From NCBI GenBank assembly GCA_002633005.1, contig NMRA01000133.1:490627-554626 (forward strand): a stretch of DNA of 64,000 nt, given 5' to 3'. Source of the DNA: Phoronis australis. Taxonomy: Eukaryota > Phoronida > Phoronidae. The position numbers and the translations under genes were made by a program. The notes beneath the pieces were generated by a model that did no database searches, was not told where the DNA came from, and saw only the letters and a list, made by a program, of their open reading frames with translations. Position 1 is the first letter of the stretch. Every line of letters starts with the position of its first letter. Shown in pieces: positions 43,501-55,500 of this stretch.

Positions 43501-46500
43501 AACTAAATACATTCCGCCAATAAGAGAGGACACCAAGTAATTCCTATTGATTTTTTCAAACAATACAATGATAAAGTGCGCATGCTTTTACCACGCAACA
43601 GAACCATTAGTTTACAAAATCTATCCATTTTCTAGTTGACAGCTTTTGTTTTCGGATTCCAACCGAGTCCCTGGAAAGAGGCAGCGGTCGGAAGATAACC
43701 AAGAAAATAATGAAAACCATTTGTAGACGTGTATCATATTGAAGCAGCATTGAGAAATTTTAGTTTCATTGTGATATGGAACACCCATGACTTTCAGTTT
43801 CTTGAAAGTCAGACACAGCGAACTGTGTCAAGGGTTTTACAGAGAGTTTAGGTTTTTGCTGTCTCCACCAAAACATTAAGACGAGCACTTACATTCATTT
43901 GTATGCCATTTTCAAAAGCATTTAAAAACCCAGTGCAACATACAATATCGCGTGTACAGCGCCACCTAGTATGCACTGAAAAGAATCAGGAAAAGCAGAC
44001 GTTGAAAATTTCTGCAGGCATTTTTAATGCTTTTCAGATGGAAAAATGAATTTTCCTGTGTCTATTGTTATTCACCATCCTAACGAAATTATTTAAAAGT
44101 ATGAAAATCCAATATCAAGCCAAAATGCTTCACTGCAACAGGGTTCAAAATAACGCTAAGAGTCTGTGTGCATGAGGATTTGCTTCTAAATGCTTCCATA
44201 AGATGCATTATTCCGTGTTAAAAATAAGTGCCTCACCAGTAACTGGGAGTCTCAGCTAGATTAAAAACATTCACGAGTGTCAGCATGAAATCAATACACA
44301 AGTAATGTTCCGAGCTTGCAAATGCTCAATTTCATAACCTATATGACAGTTGGAGCCGGTTGTATGTGGCACAGAAGAGTTCTGCAAAGTTTAATTTTTA
44401 AGATAAATTTATATAAATGAATCCATTGATAAAATATGAAAACCGACAAGTCAAGTTCTTTTAAATAACAACATAATTTTATGTAGTTTTCTTGGCTTTA
44501 AAGTGGCTTATTTGTGAATTAACGCATTTTTTTGGTTTTCTTGTTCTGTCTATGAATACACAGACTTTGACAATAATTGACCTATCGCTACGATTATGAG
44601 CGACGGCTTAACTGACCAATCAGAACGCAGCACTCTTTACACACCTTCGTAACCAAGCCGTCATTTTACCCCTCAAACAACATGCTGCCAGGTAAAACTT
44701 ATTGTTTGTTTGTCGACTTTTCGCAAGGGGCAGACCCAGGCCTTTATGCAGCTCTGATGACTCACTTTACAGAACATTAAAGCTCCGTAAGGTGTTATGA
44801 TAAACTTTATAACATCAATTTGAGTCTAGTTCACCAACAACTTAGTACACTCTTCATTTAACCAATATCTCTAAGATTTGTCTGGTAAGCTACTGGACTG
44901 TTTTCGTAAATTTAAATACAAAAGTCTTGATCTACACATATTTTCGAGTAAAGAAGCTCACTTTAACCTTTTCAACTCCACAGACCGCTTGACCGGTCTC
45001 TGAAACTTACTTCCATTCAACACCATGGACCGCTTTATCGGTCTCACGACATGACGAACTTCAAGCAACACCATATTTGATTGGTTGATTAGGGGAATTT
45101 TTTGTGTACGTCACAAATTTAAATATAGACTTACCTTCATTCTTAACAGCTTTTCTGATTCGTTGCTGAGATGTAACGTGAGTTATTGAAGGGGTTTTTC
45201 CAAGAATTTAGATCGATGACTTGCAAAAACAAAATGTCGGCCGACAGCGATTCAGACGTAGACTTTTCAAATGACAAAATTGGCAATAATTAGTATGCTT
45301 TTTACTTAATTAACATATCAGATAATCCAAAAAGGAATTCTTATGTATCTGGCCAGAGTTTGTTGACTATTATGACAAAGAAGTTGAATTTCATGGCTTT
45401 GAACTGGAGGAAAAGTTAACAGGTGGCGAATTTCGCAATTGGGTCAAACATGAACGCTGTTGAACTCCGACAACTTCGCAGTTTCTGAACACGTGGAGTG
45501 TTGGATGGTTCTGATAAGTTAGAACTTTCAAAATTTCTATATCCATGAAATATTTGGTGAAATTGTCAGGGTAGTTAATTTAAACGTCCAAACGAAATGT
45601 GAGTCACAACCGGAAGTGGACAAATTTGAATCGATCGCCGAATTTAAATCACTTTATGGCCTTCAAATGTTAATAGAAGATGTGAAATATGATCAAAAAT
45701 GTATCTTAAAAAATAGTACTGAAGAATATTGACGACACTGTTACTCATAAACCATTTTTATTCTTTAAACGATACATTGAATTGGCAAATTGGCAAATAA
45801 ACACCGGCGTTTCAGGTGTTACTTACCTCATTACCTGAGAGTGAGACTTTTTAATTTGGCGAAATTGTTGATAAAATTCATTCTGTTCTCTACATTTTGG
45901 TGTGTCACACTTTGAAATTCAATGATAAATGGATTGTCTATGGAATTTTGAAAACAAGCACCTCAGTTCGGCCCAAGTATGCAAACTTACTTGGGGTTCA
46001 GGGACACAATGGCCGACAGTTACTTGGAGTTGAAAGAGTTAACTGAGGGCGTTTTGTAAACTTAGATGTAGAAGCCTTGGTCTGCGCATTTTTTTGTAAA
46101 CCTCATTGTGTGTGGGGAAGATTATTGGTGAATGTGGGTGGGGTTACGCGCCGTTGGAATCATGGACGCCATGGAATATTGGGAACTTCGAAATCCTGGA
46201 TAAAACACTGGGTGGAGCTTGCGATAGGTCAATTTGAAACACTGGCAGTTGGTTTAACTGTTGAATGGATGCTGCTGAAATCTACAATCGTTTGTTTTTA
46301 GCTCAATAACATTTACATGAACAATGTTGTAGCATTACATTAATAACATAAGAGAGAAGCAACAAACACAACTCGATACGATAGCTAGGTAAATATCACA
46401 GGGGAGATAACAAATCCATTGTCTAGCATTAAACACGATTAGGTTGATGTCCCTGTAGACTACATTGTCAGTGCCGTGGACTGCAGAGCATTGTTGCACC

Positions 46501-49500
46501 AGTAAACTCCAGCAACAAGATACCAGACACAGATGACAGACCAGACACAATCAACTAACTGAAATGGATTCACATCAGACATGTGACAGAAGTCAAGGTT
46601 ATGTATGTTTAAAGTTAAACCCACTTTACAGAATGAAACAATCTGAGTTGGATTTAGTGTGCCTCTGACAGGCGCTACAGTTAATGAATTGGTAAAGGGT
46701 TCAATTAAACATCCAAACTTTGATAACAAATCAATAGAGAAGTGTTTTCTTAAGCGAAGATCATTGTTGACCACTCAGCTCAGGTTTGAGTTCAGACACC
46801 ACTTTGAACAGGCCACAGATTCACCAAAAAGAACAGAAAACATTTCATACATTACGACAAAAATAATTAGAGATGAACAAAAATTGCTAGGCACAACAGC
46901 TGAGCACATGCCCAAATTGCTGGTCGTGATGGCTGAGCACAAGTTGTACTGTTCGTCATAGCACAAGTCATATTTTCCGACATGATGGCTGGGCACATCA
47001 CAATGCCATCAGAGCAAGTCGAATTGCCGTCGTTATAGCCATCAGCACAAACCGAATTGTGTAAAATGACGGCTGAACACAAGTCGTATTGCCCATCATT
47101 AGTGCTGGGCACAAGGTGAATTACCCACCAAAATAGCCATCAGCAGAAGCCGAATTGTCTGTCATGAGGGCTAAGCACAAGCCTAATTGACCTTACGCCA
47201 GAAAATGAATGACAGGTGTGATTGACCAATCAGAATGCTGCATTCCGGACATTCCTCCAGACTGCAGTTCAAATCGACATCTTGTCCGACAAGCATTAGC
47301 GGTTGTAGGACAAAACACTTTCAACTACAATGTGCATTTTAAATGGCCAAGAAGTGTTGTTGTGGTGTGTGTAATTCAGACAGTCGTTATACCGACAGAG
47401 ATGAAAGTCCTGTCAATTTTTGGTCTTTTCCAAAGCCTAAAAGTGTTGTAATGAGCAAACGATGGATTAATCAAACTGTGTGTACTCCCGCACGAGCAGC
47501 CTAACCAGTCAACATTGCTTGAAAACTCGAAAGCTAAACACAAGTATGTTCTAAGGTATGCAACCTTTTTGATATTTCGTCCCAATATTGGATTTTTGGC
47601 TCTGGATTACAGTCTTTGTCAAGTGTGTGGCCGCCGCCTCTGCGACCACTTTCTGGTTCATTATAACCATACATGACAACCATTTCCATAGCACTGACGA
47701 AAACAAGATAAAATTTAGTCAATCAAGAGTCAAAATGCATTGCATGCCCGTAGCCTACTAACCTATTGGAGGCTTCTACAAAATGCATTGCATGCCCGTA
47801 GCCTACTAACCTATTGGAGGCTTTTACAAAATGCATTGCATGCCCGTAGCCTACTAACCTATTAGAGGCTTTTACAAAATGCATTGCATGCCCGTAGCCT
47901 ACTAACCTATTAGAGGCTTTTACAAAATGCATTGCATGCCCATAGCCTACTAACCTATTAGAGGCTTCTACAAAATGCATTGCATGCCCATAGCCTACTA
48001 ACCTATTAGAGGCTTCTACAAAATGCATTGCATGCCTGTAGCCTACTAACCTATTAGAGGCTTCTACATACTGACACTCCTCAGTCTAGGCAATGTCGAC
48101 TGGCTCGTGAGTGTTATTATCTCGACAAAGATTGCCAGTAAAAGCCAAAGCGAAGGATTGAAAATTTTATTATGAACATCGGAGAAAATGCACATTAATT
48201 ACCAAAAATACGTAGCATTTTGGCGCTACGCCGTGGCACTACTGAGTAAATACACAGTGCCCATTTACACAGTGCCGGTATTAGTGGTTGACATGTAGGT
48301 AGTATATAGGCTAACTCAGATACAAAACAATAGGTTCATAGGCAACATTCTGAAGTCGCTAAGTGTGCTTTGTTTAGTCTGTCTTCGGAAGTCATAATCA
48401 CAGTCACCACTCAAGTACTGACCAGGTTAGGCTGCTGTTGTTTCATCAAAATCACTACCTTTGATAATGTTACTTTGAATGGTTACAGTGGGACTCCGAA
48501 TTTCGACTTGTTACGTGTGTCTGTCACGGCGCCGGCTCGACCATCGACAATCACTGGATACGAAATTCTCGGCTAAACTGTTACAGTTACAGCTCAGTAG
48601 GTTTCTTGATCCCTTAAATATTTTAGTAAAACGTTCGTTTTGCTTTCAGAGGGAAGAATTGTTATTCATTAAGGATTTTTACTATTATTTTTAACCTCGT
48701 TTGTGCAGTTTTTGTCAACGCTGATGTCAACTCGAGGCTTATAGGATTTGCGTTGATCTCTGAAACATCCGCGGGCGGTTTACATGTCAGGTGTCCTCGA
48801 TGTAAATCTTCACCCCGTTCCCGTTGGAACCTTTTCTGAAGGCTGTTGCCTTTTGTCTTTGTTATGACGAGATTCATAGGGAAGATAATGTTGGTCAACG
48901 TCTGCGTGAATATCAGTTAGCACACCGGTCTTGCATGACGAAGCCATTGTCTGATGTCGGACTTCTGCATCCCGTGACATCATAGGCGGAGCGATCTTCT
49001 GCTGGCGTAAGGTCAATTGCCTGTCACAACAGCTGAGCACAAGCCATATTGCCTGTTAGGGGGCTAAGCACAAGCCAAATTCCCCGTCACAATAGCTGAG
49101 CACAAGCCATACTGTCCGTCATGAAGACTTGAACAAAAAACCAAATGGCCACAACAATGGCTGAGAACAAGCCGAATTGCCTATCAAGATAGATAGCTGA
49201 ATGGAAGCAAACTGTCCATCAGAACCTAGAATTACCCATCACATGATGGGTAGTTACGCATCATGACTGGGAAATGTATTTAATCAGATTTCTTTTGGCG
49301 TGGACGTACGCTTGTTACTAAAATTGACAAAGGTTACTTTCAGTGACATTCTTTAGAGACCTAGAGGATGAAAAGAAATTGTTTGTCAGTCCAGTTGCAC
49401 TCACTTCTAACTCCAACAAAATGCTTGGTTTAACAGTAGGTAGCTGAACCCAGCTATCAAGACATGCTGGAGAAATCGTCCATCTTTGTATCACTTTATT

Positions 49501-52500
49501 GAGATCTAATTTATGTGGGAGAAAGTGTGCTAGACTGTAAGGAATTTTGGACTGACTAAGTATTATTAAAACTGTCACTTTTCACTTTACCAGCCATCTC
49601 ATTGCATAGATGAACATGACTGATTTCTCACCAAATGTTACCAGATAACAGCTGTCCTTAACAAACCACTCAAACACCTAAGCAAAACTTTACACGTATG
49701 TAATTTAATAAAACAAATTTGTTATTGTAAATTACATTTTTCTACCAACCAAAATCTCCTACATTGAAGAATCTTTCATCATTAATAGTTAACACCAATT
49801 TCGGATAAAAGCAATTGTCAAAACAGCACTTTCTTTATTATTCAAGGACTGATAACAATGTTTCCACTGCCCACAATTTTCTAAAAAAATATTTTGTGGT
49901 GATAGCAAATTGGTACCCAACTTGAACATGGTAAAACTTCTTATTTGGCAATACATGTATATTTTTACGAAAAATGTAATTTCCCTTGTTCACCATGCTT
50001 AAATTGGTGATTCTACCATATGTGACAGTTTAGGATGCCATACAAGAATGAATTAGATGTGACCCAATTATCCTGTTTGATGTTGACCCAAATTTCACTG
50101 AGCACCTAGCAATAGCCAATCCCGTTGCTCACAAAATTATAACTAAATGCCAAAAGTGCCACCACGCCATGCTCACATTAAAGCATCGCTGCTCTATAAA
50201 TCATTTACCTGCTATTATATAGTTAATATTTATGACCATTTCATCTGCCCACTTTTGTTACAAATGAGGCCCTAACAACAGTTAAAATGACGCGCCACAC
50301 TAATGGTGAACAACATAGCTGACAGAAACAATATATCTGCACTTTTAAGTTAAGTGCATTAATCATGTTTTCATAAAAATGATCATTTGTCCTTGGCCAG
50401 TGTCAAATGACCTTGTTATGTTTTACGCATAAATTCATTAATGTCATCCGTCAATGCAATCACATCAAAGCGTTAAAAAAAATTGACGAGCTTGCCTCTA
50501 AGTGTTTATGAACATTTAATTCTCACCCCATGCTATTAAAGGAATACCCAGTGCTATTTACGTAATATGACTATTACTTTGGGACATCCTGTTTCATACA
50601 ATGTGAGTGTTTTTATTTTATTGTTCCATGACAGCCATGAAATAAGCAAATTAGCACTTCCTGTTTTCTCTGGTTACACTGCAGTTAGGAGTCCATGGAG
50701 CTCTTTTCGTTGGTCAATTTTTGACACGCCACTTTCAGCAGTGCCCAATACAACTTTAACGGTGGTTGAGTTCAATCAATTTATATTACAACAAATGACT
50801 TGATTTCACTGGATAACATACAGCTACAAGCAGAAAGTTATTTTGTTCTGCTGACGGCCATGTTGCATGTTCACAAGAATCACGAAAGACCAGGAAGTAC
50901 GGATATCCGTCCGCTATTTAGAGATGAAAACAACAGCGCTGCAAATACATCAAAACTGTTAAATTAAGTTAATGAACGTACACAATACTGCGTTCACATG
51001 GCATCACCTCAAGGAGCAGATCCATTCACCCTCACACATGAAAGCTGCCACCAGCTGCTCAAACAGCAGGTGGACAGCTCTTCCATCCACTGGCACACCT
51101 CCCTTCTTACCAAGAGAAGACAACATTCCAAATATGGAACTTGCGGTTACAGTCCACGCCAGACTTCCCTGTCATGAGGGCTGGACAAAAGTTGAATTCA
51201 CTGTCACAAACGTCTTCCCTCATGACTGAGAATTTTGAGGGAATAAACAGGAAAGTTAGTATGGTGCCTAACCCACTCCGTAATTGACCTATCGCAAGCT
51301 CCACCCCTTGAGAAAAGTCAACAAACAACCAATAAATTCCACCTGGCAATGTGTTGTTTGTTGGATAAAATGGCGGGTGTTTTAAAAATGCTGTGTTCTG
51401 ATTGGTCAGTTAAGTCGTCACTCAAAATCCTGGAGATAGGTCAACTAGAATTATGCTGCCGGTCATTTTTGAAGTGATGACATCATAACGGTTAATTCTA
51501 TTAAAAACAACCAGATTGCTGAAAAGATTGGCACTTTGAATGCCTTGTTATATTGGCTCAGATGCAACTCTCTGGTACAGACAATCCAAGAGACAACTGA
51601 TTGAAAAGTTTCGCAGACATTCAGTCTTTACCATCACCACAGTTGCAGTCCCTTTCACAGACTGGGGATCCACTTTACCTGGAATTCAGGACTACCACCT
51701 CCACACATATTTAAACTAAAATTGCCACTAGGGCGCCAAATGGTAATCCGATCTGCCCAAAAATTGTAATCCTTCATTATCAGCTCCACAAGATCAAATT
51801 TGCAAACTTTCATGAAAATCCTGCAAGGGGTTTGGGAGAACCAGCTGTTGATGACAGACGCCTCCTTAAAGTTGACAGCAACATTACCCAGCCACACATG
51901 TATATACAGGTACATAAAAAGCCATGCTAAGTATTTGCATTTAGTTGGACTCTTAAAAATGAATGTAGCCATTATCATTGGAAAATGTTTTGCAGACACC
52001 TACTGTAGATAATGAAATTTTCAGGCCAAACAAAGTTCAACAGTAGATTTATCTCATACAGACTGTACTTGAAAAATGGCACACAACAATATTCACGGAA
52101 AATATGATGCAAGTTGACTGAGATTGGTATAAATAATTAATGTTATGGTATGATTCAAAGCACCAACATGAAAAAGACACTCATAAGTTGATCGCTGACA
52201 TTTAGATGTGGAAAAGCATGTGAAATCCCTGCTCATTTATTTTAAGTTGGTTGACCCATGATGCAGATACCAGTTAGATGTATACACGAAGGTCCATAAA
52301 ACTTGACTATAACATAAAAATAGCATGACAATTCAGGACGATTGTCAATGGCAATCAAAATTTGAGAGCTTTGGAGGGAGGGGATTAACATTTGAGCATG
52401 GTGGAACACAACACACGCACAAAAATGTCGATCAGGGAGTCCTAGGGTCAAAATTGTGATGTAGTACACGCCTCATACGAGGTCACTATTTTGAAAACCT

Positions 52501-55500
52501 AAGTGACTATTTACATTGCAAGATGGCAAAATAGCAAAAAGCTGCTTATTTAAAAATTTGTCAGGAGAGCAGCAAACATACAGTTTACTTGGTCCACTTG
52601 TAGGGCCTATTTGGCCAACTTGTTGCTTAAATGTCCCCTGCCTCAACAATGGACATCATGTAATTCACAACTTTCTCAGAGGAATCAAACTGCCAGAAAC
52701 ACATGATTTTTGCATCAGCTATTCCAAAAGGAGTAACTAGCGAACATCTCATGTCCTGTGAAGACAAGTTGAGGGCTATTGCCTTGAATCATTGCATTTG
52801 ACAAAAACTGGGTTAACAACGCAACCAGATATTTCTTATTACAGGCTAATTTGTTGTACATACCCCCAATTTGAGGCATTCACATCAGGCTTAGTGATGT
52901 GAATTTAAAGATTTTGCACAACAAAAGCTTTTACTTTACAGCATCATATAGCTAGTGGGAAGCCACCCATTGAAGCTGTAATTCATTAATTGATTCACAT
53001 GGTAAGAGCAAATTTACTTGAAGTAAAATGACAAAACAAGCTCTTCAAGCCAATGAAGAAACATATAAAGGCCATGCAAACATGCCACTGTCAATGCCAA
53101 CCATTAAGTTTCATTGTGAAGGAACTGCAGAAGAGATGTATCTATTTGCCAAACTTTCAAAAACCTTCCCGTCTTAAGTGCGATTTACAGCAAAAATTGC
53201 CGACTGTGAAATGACTAAGTAAATGTTGACTCAATGTATAACTACAAAAATACAGCAATCACTGCGATACGACTAAAATAGTCTGTGTAAACTCCACAAA
53301 CCATTTTCAATAATGAACGAGTTTGGATTTTGCAGAGGCAAGTTCTTCACAGCTGTGATGCGTTTGAAAAACAATTTACCATGGGTTTAGCTCATAGGAG
53401 ATTAGTTATTTCTTCAGTACCATCAGTTTGGACACTTCATTTGGCACTAGTACAATGGATTCTTTGGTTTTACATGCAACCCCTACATTATGGACAATGG
53501 ACTGTCAAACATGTACACAACTTTTGTACTTCCGATTGAGTTTGAATCTTCTGTAGAGAAGACGAAAATTAGCACCTAAAACTATGCATCAAAGTAGGTA
53601 AACGCAAGTTTTTCTGACGATACCTTTTAATTTCCAGAGTTTGCTATAGGTATTTGCACTGAAGGAAACAAAAACGCGTCAACTTTATACAAGTTGGACA
53701 GTAGGTATGATGGCCCGGAGTCAGTTCAGGGATAAAAGAGCTACCTCACTCTGAACACCTTAAAGGTAGTGAATTGTAATGCATGTGTTAAAGGTAGCGA
53801 ATTGTAATGTATGTGCTAAAGGTAGGGTATTGTAATGCATGTGTTGAAGGTAGTGTATTGTAATGCATGTGTTGAAGGTATTGAATTGTAATGCATGTGC
53901 TAAAGGTAGTGCAATGTAATGCATGTGCTAAAGGTAGTGCAATGTAATGCATGTGTTAAAGGTAGCGTCTTGTTTGTATGTGTTAAAGGTACGTAGAGTA
54001 TTGCAATGCATGTGTTGAAGGTAGTGTATTGTAATGTAAAAACACTGCAAAAGGGAGACATTTAAGTCAAAGGTTGTTTATGCCAGGATTACCAAAACAC
54101 GACTGCGATGATGTTACTGAAGACCATGTGTGACCTGCCTCACACACCTTGTATCACTAACAGTCAGCAGACACCAATGAGTCTCCATGGCGACTCCAAG
54201 GTCAAACTGTGAAAAAACTAGTTGACCAGTGGTACATTTAAGTAGTGGCTCTTGTGGATTGATGGCAACCAAGCCAAAAGTTGATTATTTTTTTCATACA
54301 ACCAGTTGACATACACAAGTTCCATCTGGGGGCAAATACAGCTTCACTCATCTTCTTCACACAGTCAGTCATCTTGCTTAAAAGAATTAACAAATACTGC
54401 TGAAGAGACTACAAGGGACCCAGACAATGGGAGGTCTCATGAACACTAACGATAACCTTTCCTTGCATCTATTGAGAACACTGCATCAACATTTCACCAA
54501 GATCATACCTCTTGTTCATCCCACGACGAGAGTCTTAATGAAAGGTGGGGGGAGGTGCTAAATACACAGATTGCATGTCCAACATAACCTTATTGCCAAC
54601 AAAACCCTCATAATAGAATTAGCAAAATGTAAAATACCTCAAGGCATAATTTCATCAAAACTGGTGTGTGGGTCTGGTATCCGGCCAGTCAGAAGAAACT
54701 GATACCTTTAAATGAGTAACTTTTATCAGATAGTCGTAAAATATTCAAAATGCTTGTGAACCTAAAAGTTGTCAGTGTAACAACAATGAACTTTTGCGGT
54801 ATTTCAGGAAAGGTAAAAAACAGCTCAGCACCTGTGCATTTAAAATACCTCAGCACATATCATTCACACTTAACTGCGTGTCAAATCTCTGCTCTGAGCC
54901 AGTAAAAATGCAACGCACAATACATAATTATACTTCTTTAAATACCATGAACAATCACTAATGCAAAACAAGATTCCAAAAGTTACTATTGGGTGACTTG
55001 CTACAAAAAGTTACAGCTTTTCAGGGCTCGACGCTATTAAAATCGCCAGGTCGCATTTTGCGACCTAGTCAAAATCCCAGGTCGCATTTTCAAAATCCAG
55101 CTCGCATTTGTAAATGCCAGGTCGCAAAATTTTCCCGCCATTTTTACGCGCCAAAATAGATTTTTTAGATCATCTAGAAAATGTTTAGATTATGCTCTTA
55201 TCTGCAGCGTTAAATACTCNAACAATGAACTTTTGCGGTATTTCAGGAAAGGTAAAAAACAGCTCAGCACCTGTGCATTTAAAATACCTCAGCACATATC
55301 ATTCACACTTAACTGCGTGTCAAATCTCTGCTCTGAGCCAGTAAAAATGCAACGCACAATACATAATTATACTTCTTTAAATACCATGAACAATCACTAA
55401 TGCAAAACAAGATTCCAAAAGTTACTATTGGGTGACTTGCTACAAAAAGTTACAGCTTTTTAGAAGAACTGCATATCCTTAGGAAATCATAAATGACACT

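Larger units (their letters stand above)
44579..46230. mobile_element. GACCTATCGC family, copy 2, interrupted by piggyBac
   Basis: Ends GACCTATCGC and GCGATAGGTC, flanked by AATT at 44575-44578 and 46231-46234. Subterminal CTGACCAATCAGAACGCAGC matches the THAP-bearing copy at 47189. Removing the piggyBac insertion leaves about 576 bp. The right end (GGTGGAGCTTGCGATAGGTC) matches the left end of the 51286 copy. Confidence 0.85.
47189..49014 (+). mobile_element. THAP-bearing TIR transposon, 1.83 kb (longest family copy)
   Basis: Perfect inverted ends GACCTTACGCCAG and CTGGCGTAAGGTC, with AATT on both sides. Deleting the element and one AATT rebuilds a normal unit of the surrounding repeat (CAAGCCTAATTGCCTGTCA). 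Inside are a THAP exon relic at 47343-47555 and a 48-bp minisatellite at 47732-48067. No full transposase is visible in 48070-49000. THAP domains are the DNA-binding heads of P-element and Kolobok-type transposases. Confidence 0.85.

Noticed and set aside
47723-48028. 101-codon minus-strand repetitive protein
   Set aside because: Translation of the 48-bp minisatellite.
51655-51999. 114-codon minus-strand frame
   Set aside because: No recognisable domain, no splice support, composition like surrounding non-coding DNA.
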